The translations under genes and the position numbers were made by a program. The notes beneath the pieces were generated by a model, which saw nothing but the letters and a program-made list of their open reading frames with translations, was not told where the DNA came from and ran no database searches. 33,873 bases of DNA from a virus, in the IMG/VR virus record IMGVR_UViG_3300021438_000048, positions 1 through 33,873 of that record; one strand, given 5' to 3'. Positions 23,711-33,163 of this stretch are shown in pieces. Every line of letters begins with the position of its first letter. Position 1 is the first letter of the stretch.

Positions 23711-26700
23711 TTATCCTAACTTCATAAACACGCTATTGATTACTGGTTTTAAACGAGGTTCATTTTCTGCTAATGCCATCAAATAGTTTTGCCAGTTTTG
23801 AACTTCGTCTTGTGTGGCATATCCCTGAATACTTAGCATATTGTATTCAGACATAATTCCTGCGTGGCGTTGATAGTCACCCATTAACGCTTTAACCATC
23901 TTGGCTTGTTCGTGCTTTGGCTCTGTATTTGGATTAGCAAATATTTTTTGTAATTGATTGTACGCAGTTTGAGCGTTAATCTTACCCTCACCATTTGTGT
24001 AGTCTTTGTACCAAATAGGGTAAAGGTTCTTCATCTTTGTCATTACAGAAGACCATCTATCGTTTTCTTCTTTTTGAGCATAAGTGTCAAAGTTGGCTTT
24101 GGCCGCTGTAATAATTTGATTGTGTAGAGTTCTGTCTTTTGCAATAACTGCATCGCCTGCAGCGATGTAAAATTGTCTTAGTAGTTCTTCTGGTGAACGT
24201 TGTTCACGTAAGTGCATACTTACTAGATCATTATACACTTCACGATCAGACTCATTCTTAGCATTATCCTGTGGGATAAGGAAGAAGTAACCATTTGCTA
24301 CGCCAGATTTGTAATCAAACTTATCTTTATTTTGTTTAATAAAGTCAACGGTTTGTTGAATATAAGGGTATTTAACACCTGGAACTGTTGAAGATGTTTT
24401 ACTTACTGTATAGGAAATAGCGCTATCTCCGTGCTTGCCCATAAACTCAAGAAGGGCGTCTGCATAATTACCCTTTTGTTTTACAAGTTTCCAGAACTCG
24501 TCACGGAACCCTGGGTCTTCTTGTTCAACTCTTGGAGCAAGTGGTGATATAAGGTTTAATGCTGCTTTTACCAATAGAACTGAGCGAGCATTATTTTTAA
24601 TACGATCTACAAACGCTTGTTGTTCAAACTCTGTAGCATCTGGACCAGGTACTTGACCGTGATAATAAGCAGCGGCCAGGGCTGATGCTGTTGCGTTTGC
24701 AAGTGCTTTGTTTTTCTCGTTTGGTGTTACTGCTGCCCATAAAGACTTAGACCAAGTGGCTGGGTTAACAGTATCCCAGAATCCACGTTGATAAGAGATA
24801 TCTCCGATAGTGCCTTTAACAATTGGCTTAGTTGCTGGGAATAGATCCGCAATTAAGTTACCGCTTACTGCAACGAAAGGTGATACACCTGGAGTTTGTA
24901 GTTCAGGCAATACGCTCTTTAAAGAAATTGTGCTTCCTTTTGCAGAGATAGGTAATCCAGTTACCATTGGAATACCATATGCTGCTAAAGCACCTTGGAA
25001 AGATTCACCTAAAGCACCTACGCCTGGAAGATAAATATATTTGTTGCCGTTGTCATCCTCTTGCATAAAGCCAGGATCAGATAAAGCGTGTTCTGCTAAT
25101 TGATAAAAGCGCATACCAGATGAGAATAAAGGTGATGCGTAACTCGTATCTTTTAATGTGTTATATGCACGACGTAAAGCCTGCTCTTGAGCAAAGTAAA
25201 ATGGCAGGAAGTTACGTGCTAGTTGAGAAAATTGATTACGTAAAGCAGTATTGTGGATTTGAGGCAACATTGAATAAGAAGCCTGAGTTTGTGCTATACG
25301 TAATGCTTGGTCTTCCGTCATTCGTTTTGCTGTAACTTGAGGGATTAATCTTCCATAAGCCTCTGCTACGTGCATCATATACAAAGGTTCACGAGCAAGA
25401 CCATTAATAATAGGGTCAATTGCTTTTCTAAATCCAAGGTCAGTAATCTTGCTTATCCAACCTTTTTTATCTACATAAGGTTGTAGCATAGGTCCAGCAA
25501 CTGCTGCAGGGAAAGAATTTTTATTTGCAGATATTCTTTCGCTGATATCTTTCAAGTCTGACTTTGTACCATTTGATATGTTTTCAGCAATATCACGAAG
25601 GAATGTTCCATCTTTACCGATAAACATACCAAGTGTTGCATCTACACGATCTGCTGCAAATGTATATACATCAGCACTTGATTGTACGTCAGTCCAGCGA
25701 GTTAATGAATTAAGTTCTTTTTTATATGATTCGTACTCACCGCTGATTGTTTTCATCATACGGTCATACTCACTAGCAATAAGACTGTCACGAAATTCTA
25801 GATATTGTTTGTGTTGTGCTAGTTTGTCAATATCATCTTCTAATTGCGCCTTAGGTGTTTTAATAAACTTATTAAAGCGTTCAACCGCATCTGCTGATAT
25901 GTTCTTATGCGCTGCTTCATTAGCAGCGACGTTTATATTGTTTACATAACGAGGTACATAGTGAATATCAGATGCTGAATAGGTTGTGTATTCAGGCAGA
26001 TCCTTGAACATAGCGGTGTTCTTTTGGATCTGATAGTAATAATGTGCAGCCTGATTCATTTGATACGCAGTTGATGCGTCAGTACCGTGACCAGTTGATA
26101 CAGCCTCTGAAAGTAAATGACCTTGGTTAGCAATAATTAATCTAGTTGCAAGTTCCATTTGCTCATCTGGCAACATCTTTGCTGCAAAGTTTAAACCTTT
26201 ACGCTTAGCCTCTTGAAAAGCAGGCCATCCAACTGTAGCAAATTCTGGACCTAGACCCATATGGATTCCAAGTGCTGACATTGCTGCAGGCAAAATATGC
26301 TTTGCTTCACCAGGAGTTAAGTCGTAGTTAGCCTTTGCTGCGGCTGTAGCCAACTTTGCTTTGAATGTATTGAATACACCAAATCGTGCAAAGGTAGGGA
26401 TAATTTCAGCAGCGGCTACACGTAAACCAAAGCCTGTTGTAGCAAGTGCTAAAGGTTTAAAAACTTTATTTGTGTACCAGTGGGTAACCCATTCATCAAT
26501 TTGACCAACGTGTTTTTTGTATTTACCAGCATCACGTACAGCCTTTTTAATTGCCATAAAGTCTGGAATATCAAACATATCACGAGCGTGATGAGAAACA
26601 ATACCGCCAACCTTAGGACCAGCAGCAGTTTTATACTCGCCAATATTTTTACCTAGTGGACTAACTCCGTAAATCTGAGTACCTACAACTGGTTCGCTAA

Positions 26701-28138
26701 TCTTGTTGATATCATCCATAACATTTTTAACAAATAGATGATCGTCTGGCAAACCTAATGCTTTAAAAGATTCTAATATTGTGTGGTTTTTAATCTGACG
26801 TGCTAAACCTTTGTTGTTAATTACAACCGCTTCGGCATACTTTCCAGCCATCTCAAGGGCTGCTTGATGTCCCATACCAAAACGAGCAATACGGTAAATA
26901 ACAGTTGGTGCATCTGGTGCGTTCCAACGGAATTTCTTTTCAGATAGTTTTAAAGTTTGAGCATCAACGCTATATGGCATATAGCCAGTAAAGGTTTGAT
27001 ATACCTTGCTTGGGATCTTCTCACCGTTGCGTAGGTAATCTGCAACTTTGCTGTCACTTAATTTTGCTCGTAGTAAAGTACGAGAAGGAAGCATTGCTTG
27101 TCCAGCAAGATTGCCTTCCATCTCGCCAAAATATAATGCTGTCTTTAAAAAGTCGTGTACTTCATCTGCTGTCTTTAATTCACCTAAACGACCTGCTGCT
27201 GCAGTTCCCAACATTGGGTATTTAACTGCAATCTCACCAGCAGTAGATTGTGCAATATCTTCAATTGCTCTATTGTAAGTACGAGATGCTGCGTTGAATA
27301 TAGGACCAGCACCAATACGTACTGCATCCATTTGTTCTGAAGTTAAAGGAACCTTTGAGCGTGATGCTAAGAAATCTTTTACTCCAGGTACTACCTTCAT
27401 CATTGGGTATTTGACCTGTAGTTCGCCAGCCTTGTCTAAGGCTAGATATTTTCCGCCACGCATCAATTGACCAAATTTACCAACAAGCATTACTGGATCA
27501 CCGCTAATATCAAAACTAAGATCGCCAGTACCAGATATTACTTTTCCAATACCTTTGTCTGTATTACGAAATGCTTTTGCTGCACCATCTTTGCCAAGTT
27601 TATCAGCAGCAGTTGCAAACAAGTTTGAAAAGTCTCTACCTGCAGATACTTTATAGTTTTCATCTTCGCTCTTGGCGTATGAATCTTTGTATGTATCTTT
27701 CCAAGGACCAACTGTTGAAAGTTTACGTAGGCCAGATGCTGCTAAATCAGCGCCAATTTTAGTTCCTACTGGTCCAGCAAGGAATGTTCCTGCAACTCCG
27801 CCACCAATTACTCCAAGAGTAACGGCAAAGCCTGGAAGAAAACCGTGATCTACATAAACTGCGTGAGTAAATTTATAGTCTCTTTGAATTTCTTTTAATG
27901 GTTTTGATAACCATTCAGCGCCAGTTAATACACCGTGTCCTAGTCTTGACCAAAAGGTTTGTGTTCCATTTGTATCTGCGTGATCGTTAATAGCATCTTG
28001 TACGCCAACAGTGCGAACTGTGTGCGAAGCAACAGGTGCCACAAGTGCAGGGTTACTAGACTTGTAAACATCTGAAGCCAATGCAGGATTACGTGCTAGG
28101 TCAGGTGTTACCCAACCACTCCAAAGATTGTCAGCCAA
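23711..28138 (-). CDS. Giant internal virion/ejection protein (1475 residues)
   Basis: The largest gene in the window. Its product is mostly helical, with a hydrophobic Gly-rich stretch around 100-135 (FLPGFAVTLGVIGGGVAGTF) that could insert in a membrane, a middle with several amphipathic segments, and a motif near 1010 (FSQLARNFLPFYFAQEQAL) also seen in very large phage virion proteins. There is no transglycosylase or protease signature that I can see and no extended coiled coil of tape-measure type. It lies between the portal group and the capsid genes. Together these suggest a protein stored in the head and injected with the DNA, like the internal core proteins of short-tailed phages. That role is inferred. 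Confidence 0.6.
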   Translation of the reverse strand: MADNLWSGWVTPDLARNPALASDVYKSSNPALVAPVASHTVRTVGVQDAINDHADTNGTQTFWSRLGHGVLTGAEWLSKPLKEIQRDYKFTHAVYVDHGFLPGFAVTLGVIGGGVAGTFLAGPVGTKIGADLAASGLRKLSTVGPWKDTYKDSYAKSEDENYKVSAGRDFSNLFATAADKLGKDGAAKAFRNTDKGIGKVISGTGDLSFDISGDPVMLVGKFGQLMRGGKYLALDKAGELQVKYPMMKVVPGVKDFLASRSKVPLTSEQMDAVRIGAGPIFNAASRTYNRAIEDIAQSTAGEIAVKYPMLGTAAAGRLGELKTADEVHDFLKTALYFGEMEGNLAGQAMLPSRTLLRAKLSDSKVADYLRNGEKIPSKVYQTFTGYMPYSVDAQTLKLSEKKFRWNAPDAPTVIYRIARFGMGHQAALEMAGKYAEAVVINNKGLARQIKNHTILESFKALGLPDDHLFVKNVMDDINKISEPVVGTQIYGVSPLGKNIGEYKTAAGPKVGGIVSHHARDMFDIPDFMAIKKAVRDAGKYKKHVGQIDEWVTHWYTNKVFKPLALATTGFGLRVAAAEIIPTFARFGVFNTFKAKLATAAAKANYDLTPGEAKHILPAAMSALGIHMGLGPEFATVGWPAFQEAKRKGLNFAAKMLPDEQMELATRLIIANQGHLLSEAVSTGHGTDASTAYQMNQAAHYYYQIQKNTAMFKDLPEYTTYSASDIHYVPRYVNNINVAANEAAHKNISADAVERFNKFIKTPKAQLEDDIDKLAQHKQYLEFRDSLIASEYDRMMKTISGEYESYKKELNSLTRWTDVQSSADVYTFAADRVDATLGMFIGKDGTFLRDIAENISNGTKSDLKDISERISANKNSFPAAVAGPMLQPYVDKKGWISKITDLGFRKAIDPIINGLAREPLYMMHVAEAYGRLIPQVTAKRMTEDQALRIAQTQASYSMLPQIHNTALRNQFSQLARNFLPFYFAQEQALRRAYNTLKDTSYASPLFSSGMRFYQLAEHALSDPGFMQEDDNGNKYIYLPGVGALGESFQGALAAYGIPMVTGLPISAKGSTISLKSVLPELQTPGVSPFVAVSGNLIADLFPATKPIVKGTIGDISYQRGFWDTVNPATWSKSLWAAVTPNEKNKALANATASALAAAYYHGQVPGPDATEFEQQAFVDRIKNNARSVLLVKAALNLISPLAPRVEQEDPGFRDEFWKLVKQKGNYADALLEFMGKHGDSAISYTVSKTSSTVPGVKYPYIQQTVDFIKQNKDKFDYKSGVANGYFFLIPQDNAKNESDREVYNDLVSMHLREQRSPEELLRQFYIAAGDAVIAKDRTLHNQIITAAKANFDTYAQKEENDRWSSVMTKMKNLYPIWYKDYTNGEGKINAQTAYNQLQKIFANPNTEPKHEQAKMVKALMGDYQRHAGIMSEYNMLSIQGYATQDEVQNWQNYLMALAENEPRLKPVINSVFMKLG

Positions 28139-28139
28139 G

Positions 28140-28604
28140 TTAGAATACCTGTCCTACTCTTTGCGCTAAGTATTTCATAGTTGGCGATGCTGTTGGACTT
28201 GCTGCTAATTGATTAAATAACTCATAAGCGTTCTGGTATTCACCTTGAACTTGCGCTCTTGTAGGTAATACTTCAGATCCTGCCCCTGCACCAATATCTA
28301 CACCAGTAGTAATTGGTTCATAAGGACGTGCTGAAGGTGCGTTAAGTGGCGTAACTTGTGGCATTTCTGGTGCCATAGTTGCTTGTGCTACTTCAGCAGG
28401 TGCTGCTGGTTTAACGTCAGGTGTAGCAGCCATAGGTGCTGCAGTTTGAATGTTCATCAAACCGCCGTCGCCGTAATCTCCACCTGCCATATATCTTGCT
28501 GTTTGTGTGTCTGCTGGTCCGCCATCGGTTCGTTGGCTTAATGCGCCTGGTCCTGATTGTACAGCAGGTTCACTTGGTAATCTATAACCACCTTGTTCTG
28601 CCAT
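28140..28604 (-). CDS. Pro/Ala-rich linker-like protein
   Basis: The 154-residue protein is largely low-complexity Ala, Pro, Gly and Thr (GGYRLPSEPAVQSGPGA, PAAPAEVAQATMAPEMPQ), with a short C-terminal helical part (EYQNAYELFNQLA, MKYLAQRVGQVF). The ATG at 28604 is preceded by AGGTGA; a GTG two codons earlier overlaps the previous stop and is less likely. It ends one base before the giant protein gene, so the two may act together in the virion. Function unknown. Confidence 0.65.
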   Translation of the reverse strand: MAEQGGYRLPSEPAVQSGPGALSQRTDGGPADTQTARYMAGGDYGDGGLMNIQTAAPMAATPDVKPAAPAEVAQATMAPEMPQVTPLNAPSARPYEPITTGVDIGAGAGSEVLPTRAQVQGEYQNAYELFNQLAASPTASPTMKYLAQRVGQVF

Positions 28605-28606
28605 AA

Positions 28607-28825
28607 TCACTCACCTTTTCTTAATTTCTCAATGGTTCGGGCTGCATACTCGTGGAAGGATAACTTCTCATCCACGAAATCTGCGTGTGCGATTAACATA
28701 TTGGTTAATCCGTTAAAAAAATTTGTTACTGCTAAAAATAAATTTAAAAATAAACTTGAAACCAAAGCGAGGATATCCCAGTAGGTTACCCTTAGTGGGA
28801 TTTCATCCTCGCTATGATCGTGCAT
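28607..28825 (-). CDS. Single-span membrane protein
   Basis: The 72-residue protein has a charged start (MHDHSEDEIPLRV), a hydrophobic segment of about 25 residues (WDILALVSSLFLNLFLAVTN) and a charged tail (HEYAARTIEKLRKGE). Membrane insertion with one helix is likely. The start overlaps the previous stop as TAATG. A 48-base hairpin lies inside codons 5-20 of this gene (see separate entry). Its place beside head genes is unusual for a holin; it may be an ejection-associated protein. Confidence 0.68.
   Translation of the reverse strand: MHDHSEDEIPLRVTYWDILALVSSLFLNLFLAVTNFFNGLTNMLIAHADFVDEKLSFHEYAARTIEKLRKGE
28766..28813 (-). promoter_or_regulatory. Long hairpin inside the 5' part of the membrane-protein gene
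   Basis: AGCGAGGAT (28766-28774) pairs perfectly with ATCCTCGCT (28805-28813), and ATCCCA (28775-28780) pairs with TGGGAT (28796-28801), leaving only a 3-base bulge on one side and a 15-base loop. Fifteen base pairs within the early coding region is unusual and could influence translation or mRNA processing. Confidence 0.6.
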
Positions 28826-29199
28826 TAATTTCCTTTTGGTGCTTTATTATTTGGATGACGTCTAGTTAAGACTCCATTTTCCATTTTCTTTACCGCTCTA
28901 GATGCTGACCTTATTTGCTCGTTAGCCTTCCAAGATGGTGGAACGTCTTGTGGAGTTACTTCTCTAACAAGTTTTTTAAAATTGTTAACATCTTTTGTAG
29001 AATCTTGTTTATATTTTCTACCAGCGGCAGCCATTTGTCCAGGTGTATTGCCTACATCTTTTTTAGTTTCGGCTGTCTCACGTAGAGTTTGTACAGCATC
29101 AGCATATTTCTCTTTATCAGATCCTTTAGCATCTGGATTAATATTAGATACTCCACGACCTTTTGAGTAAATGCCTAGTGGTTTTTTAGGCGTTGCCAT
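28825..29199 (-). CDS. Basic, Lys-rich protein, unknown
   Basis: The 124-residue protein (MATPKKPLGIYSKGRGVSNI start; GSDKEKYADAVQTLRETAET; NNFKKLVREVTPQDVPPSW; ending RRHPNNKAPKGN) is rich in Lys and Arg, mostly helical in the middle with disordered ends. It lies in the portal-proximal group of small genes and overlaps the membrane-protein gene as TAATG. No family recognised; a head-interior or assembly role is only positional. Confidence 0.62.
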   Translation of the reverse strand: MATPKKPLGIYSKGRGVSNINPDAKGSDKEKYADAVQTLRETAETKKDVGNTPGQMAAAGRKYKQDSTKDVNNFKKLVREVTPQDVPPSWKANEQIRSASRAVKKMENGVLTRRHPNNKAPKGN

Positions 29200-29204
29200 T
29201 TTGG

Positions 29205-29384
29205 TTACTTAGCACCCTTGTTAGTACCACGAGTTCCTGATGGTTGCTTTGAGTAGTTCATTGTTGCTGAACCTGGCTTGTTTGCTCCAGCCTTCTTTTG
29301 AATGTTTGCTGGTTGTACGTTTACTGATGCGTGTCCACCTTGATTAGCAGGCTTTGGCACCTTTGTAGTCATTGATGATTTCAT
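29205..29384 (-). CDS. 59-residue basic low-complexity protein
   Basis: A clear AGGAG lies seven bases before the ATG. The product (MKSSMTTKVPKPANQGGHAS to GTRGTNKGAK) is rich in Lys, Gly, Asn and Ser, with no hydrophobic core, so it is probably disordered. It fills the gap between the portal gene and the next basic gene. Function unknown; similar tiny basic proteins occur elsewhere in this genome at 10924-11837. Confidence 0.65.
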   Translation of the reverse strand: MKSSMTTKVPKPANQGGHASVNVQPANIQKKAGANKPGSATMNYSKQPSGTRGTNKGAK

Positions 29385-29426
29385 TTATTTTCTCCTATAG
29401 GTTTTTTGTTTTTGTGGCCAGTGATA

Positions 29427-31259
29427 TCAAACTGGTTCACGTCTGAGTACGCCAGCACTTAAGTTGGCCTGCCCAGAAGAATTAAGTCCTGCTAGTAATG
29501 TTTGTAATGCGGGACGACCACCAGGAGCCATACCTTGTTGTCCAGGTGCTACGCCTTCCATACGACCAGATGCTTGTAATCCTGGTGGAAGATTAGGTTC
29601 TCCAGAAGGGGCCTGGCCTGGGGCGACAGCCTCACCAGCGGTACTCATCGCTTCTGGAGAAACTTCAGGTTGTGGTTTAGGAGCAAATGCTTCCTGCACA
29701 ACTTCTTCAATAGATTTACCTTTTTGACGGCCATTAATTACTGTAGCCATTGCGGTAAGAATTTGTGAAGGATCTTGTCCTTGCGCTGCCATAGCAGGTA
29801 GCGCTTGAGCATAACCAGAAACTGCTTGAATTAAAGAGTCACGCAGTTGTTCAATTTCAATCTTTTCTTCTTCCATAGTGACGTTAATTTCCCAAGGCAT
29901 CTGACGACGTAGGAAGTCACGAGAGATTAATTTATCTCCACGAGCCTGAAGACCAAACACTAATGCTCTGTTTGGATCTAGTCCTGCAATTAAGCCGTAG
30001 GTAACATCACACCAGTAGTCGCCATCAATAGCGTCTTTTGGTTTGTAAGTGATCTCATAAGGAGCGCCAGCGTTTACGCCACGTACTTCCTTCTCAACAT
30101 CACCAAATAACTTCTCGTCCATCATAAAGCAAAGACGCATTACGTGACGGAATGATTCTGCTAGAACTGCTTGTGCAGTTTTAACTTGTGTATCAAAGCC
30201 ACCCATAAGGGCTTGAACACCCTTACCAGTAATAATAGAACCTGATTGTTGTCCTAGTCGTCCTTCAGGATAACGTGAACCAACACGCATTTCTTGATCT
30301 AGGTTTGCGTTCTCTTGGAAAATTCCTGCTGGAATGTCTAATGCAACACGGCGGATCTTTTCTGGATTAGCAGAACGAATAGTTGCGTCTGGACCAATCT
30401 CAAGTACGTTAACATCTGAAGGTAAAGCGAATGGTGCTTGTACAGATTTTTGTGCTGCTTCAAGTGCTAATGTTGCAAAGCGTGAGCGAGCAACCTGTAC
30501 CCACATAACATCATCAAATTGACCACGTTGGTGTTCATCTGAATCTACACCTGGGCGAACTGCAATAACTACTTGGATCTCACCAAGATCGTTCTTGGCT
30601 TGAGCAAGGATTAAGTTGTTGCGCTCTGGTAGGAATAATAAAGTTTGATCTTTGTCGTGATAGCGGTACATCTCAAGAGTACGAGTAGATTCACGCTTCT
30701 CATAAGGTCCACGAATTTGTGATTCAAACTCTGGGAACTCGTTGCATAGTTCACGTACTGTCTTTGTGTAGCGCTTTGTGTAAGAAAGTAATTTGCCGAA
30801 GCGGTCCCATTCAGGATATGCACCGATAGGTGAATCCAGACGGATCATTGGGCGATTGTTTTCAAAATCTGGCTCAATAATAAATGGCAACATACCAAAT
30901 GTGATATAGCGATCTGCACCTGAGTACATCGCTGTTTGTAGGTTGCAAGAGTCACGGTAACCTGCAGCGATCATAGATCTGATATCTGCACGTTTTCTAG
31001 CACGATCAGATGTGCTGTTTGTTGTCATACAAGAGAATGTTGGAAGCGGAGCAATTACCTCAGCAACGTCACGGGCAGCAACATCAATAAAGTTTGCCAC
31101 CATAGGCTTAGGAAACTCATCAGGGAATTGGCCAGGGAATACCTGTTGAATGTTACCTTGACGGATTGAAAGCAGGTCAGAGTAACGAGAGTCACGCATA
31201 CCATACTTCTCACGTAACTTCTTTACCTTCTCGCTGACTTCTAGAATCTCTAGCGCCAA
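29427..31259 (-). CDS. Portal protein
   Basis: The 610-residue protein is the right size and place for the dodecameric portal through which DNA is packaged. Recognisable stretches are FPKPMVANFIDVAARDVAEV near 50-70, the FGMLPFIIEPDFEN/GAYPEWD wing region, GSIITGKGVQALMGGFDTQV in the stem/crown area, and a Pro/Gly/Gln-rich disordered C-terminus from about 510. It starts with TTG; GGGGG sits about six bases ahead, and it overlaps the terminase stop by ten bases. The next in-frame ATG (codon 21) would remove a conserved-looking N-terminus. Confidence 0.88.
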   Translation of the reverse strand: MALEILEVSEKVKKLREKYGMRDSRYSDLLSIRQGNIQQVFPGQFPDEFPKPMVANFIDVAARDVAEVIAPLPTFSCMTTNSTSDRARKRADIRSMIAAGYRDSCNLQTAMYSGADRYITFGMLPFIIEPDFENNRPMIRLDSPIGAYPEWDRFGKLLSYTKRYTKTVRELCNEFPEFESQIRGPYEKRESTRTLEMYRYHDKDQTLLFLPERNNLILAQAKNDLGEIQVVIAVRPGVDSDEHQRGQFDDVMWVQVARSRFATLALEAAQKSVQAPFALPSDVNVLEIGPDATIRSANPEKIRRVALDIPAGIFQENANLDQEMRVGSRYPEGRLGQQSGSIITGKGVQALMGGFDTQVKTAQAVLAESFRHVMRLCFMMDEKLFGDVEKEVRGVNAGAPYEITYKPKDAIDGDYWCDVTYGLIAGLDPNRALVFGLQARGDKLISRDFLRRQMPWEINVTMEEEKIEIEQLRDSLIQAVSGYAQALPAMAAQGQDPSQILTAMATVINGRQKGKSIEEVVQEAFAPKPQPEVSPEAMSTAGEAVAPGQAPSGEPNLPPGLQASGRMEGVAPGQQGMAPGGRPALQTLLAGLNSSGQANLSAGVLRREPV

Positions 31260-33163
31260 AATGTACCCCCACTTGCTAACTTCTCTTGAAGTTTCGCATA
31301 TTCTTCTAAGTTAACGACCTGGCGTTTGCGTAGATCGTTTGGTGTAAGGAATGGGTTTTTAACCCAACTTCCGCCGTATGCCCCAGACTGGTTGATGTAA
31401 TCTCGCATTTGAGTTTCAGCAAACCAGAGGGCCATAGGTCCGTCTTGTTTATTTTTAGTTCCTGCTGACCAAGTAATCAACTGCTCTATCAGAGCCTTGA
31501 TATGTTCATTATCTGTTCTTGGTAATTCTAAAAGATTGTTCTTAAGGTGCTTGCCTTGTGAATCAACTGATCCGAACAACGGTGCCATAGATGCAACACC
31601 GAACTCAGCATCCATCTTGTTTGCACCTGTGTAGTGCTGAACCAAACGAATACCTCGTGTAGCAAGAAACTTGTTGATTTCTTCATCTTGGGTTAAGAAC
31701 AACTGGAAAGCGTTTTTCTCAATTACCCAAACTTTAGGATTGTACTTTTCTGTCCAACTGAAGATTAATTCTCTAATAGCCTGTGGTGTAGGTGCTGGCA
31801 TACGGCTTGCGTCTAGCAAGTAACGTTTGCTATTTGTACGATCTCCAGCAAGTACTACTGAGAAAGTATCACCACTCATAGCAGGGTCCATAGAGCAGAC
31901 GATGTATTGAGAGTTCAAAGATTCTGGGTGACCAGGAGCGCCTGGGATAAGCGGACCTACAGATCGCATACCTGCGACTGATCCTCTTACACACTCTGGT
32001 GAGAAGACTGCGGTAGATTCAACATCTTGTTGTTGATATACCATCGCCCAAGTTTTAGGATCTAAAACTCCACGACGCTTCTTAAGGTTGACTCCATCCC
32101 AGCGAGGATATAAACCATCCTCATCTGGTGGCGTAGGATCTGTTGCCCAGGGGCGATCAGATTTAGGCCATAAAGTTTTCCACTTAGTTGGGTCGTCATC
32201 AAATTCTAAAACGGCTGGCATAGCCAGATATGTCCAAGGAGACTTGTCATCTGGATAACGCTCTGCGTTACGCATCTCTCGGTATAGATCCATAGGATCT
32301 ACACGAGTTCCTACTACTAGGATTTTTCCAGTAGGACCAACACGAGTTAAAACTTCCTGTTGAATCCAACGGATCTGCTTCTCGTACTCATTAGCGTTTG
32401 CCAGAGTGACACAGTCGTCAAGGATGATTAGATCTGCACGTGCGCCGTAGATCTGACCACCAATACCCAAGGCTTGAAGTGTTGGATCTTTTTCTCCTGA
32501 GTCACGCTCTAGGTAGATAGCGTCTTGGGTCCACTTCTCAGAGGTAGCCTTGTAGCCCTCTACTGGCGCATAGCGCCTTTGAAGATCAATATAGTTTGGA
32601 TGGGTAAGTCTTTGCTTAACCGCATATAAAAATTCTTTGGCCATTGCCTGAGTCTTGGAAACTAATTTGATACGTACATTGGGATCTGTTGCAATCCGAT
32701 AGGTAACGTAGTCAATTGATACTGTCATTGACTTGGCGTGTTCTGGCGGCATATTCACCAGTACGTAGTTTGGCATCCCTGGCTCGTAGGTCATATTCTC
32801 GTGGAGCCAAGCAGGTTTACCTTCTTGAAGAAGGCTGATGATGTTCCTCTGATGAGGGAAGGTCTCAGATGCTAGGTAAGTCTTACGGAAATCTTCAAAT
32901 GAGATAGAGGCATCTTCAGGTGCGATGACCCCCTTACGATGCCTCACCTCACGAGCAAGGTCAATCGCTTTTTTGAAATCTGGGTCTGAAGATCTGTAGT
33001 ACTCATAGGACTTGACTGACTTACCAACCGCCCGACAAGAGTCCTCAACCGTGTAGCCTTGGTTGATTAGGTCAATAATCTTTTGCTTGGCTTCCTGGCT
33101 GGAAAGGGAAGCCCCTGGTGCTAACTTAAATCTGTTGTTATCTGATGGTTTAGATTTAGACAT
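31250..33163 (-). CDS. Large terminase with N-terminal helix-turn-helix
   Basis: The 637-residue packaging motor begins at an ATG with GGAG/GGGA upstream; a longer frame to 33289 would run into the hairpin leader and looks unrelated. Residues 21-70 form a helix-turn-helix of the type found in small terminases or fused to large ones (DLINQGYTVEDSCRAVGKSV, then YRSSDPDFKKAIDLAR). The ATPase has a Walker A-like PPEHAKS at 139-145 with Ala in place of the usual Gly, and Walker B DLIILDD at 244-250. The RNase-H-like nuclease has SMDPAMSG with D425, IEKNAF with E482, and an Asp/Glu-containing DGPMALWFAE near 574. No separate small terminase gene is visible. Confidence 0.92.
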   Translation of the reverse strand: MSKSKPSDNNRFKLAPGASLSSQEAKQKIIDLINQGYTVEDSCRAVGKSVKSYEYYRSSDPDFKKAIDLAREVRHRKGVIAPEDASISFEDFRKTYLASETFPHQRNIISLLQEGKPAWLHENMTYEPGMPNYVLVNMPPEHAKSMTVSIDYVTYRIATDPNVRIKLVSKTQAMAKEFLYAVKQRLTHPNYIDLQRRYAPVEGYKATSEKWTQDAIYLERDSGEKDPTLQALGIGGQIYGARADLIILDDCVTLANANEYEKQIRWIQQEVLTRVGPTGKILVVGTRVDPMDLYREMRNAERYPDDKSPWTYLAMPAVLEFDDDPTKWKTLWPKSDRPWATDPTPPDEDGLYPRWDGVNLKKRRGVLDPKTWAMVYQQQDVESTAVFSPECVRGSVAGMRSVGPLIPGAPGHPESLNSQYIVCSMDPAMSGDTFSVVLAGDRTNSKRYLLDASRMPAPTPQAIRELIFSWTEKYNPKVWVIEKNAFQLFLTQDEEINKFLATRGIRLVQHYTGANKMDAEFGVASMAPLFGSVDSQGKHLKNNLLELPRTDNEHIKALIEQLITWSAGTKNKQDGPMALWFAETQMRDYINQSGAYGGSWVKNPFLTPNDLRKRQVVNLEEYAKLQEKLASGGTFWR

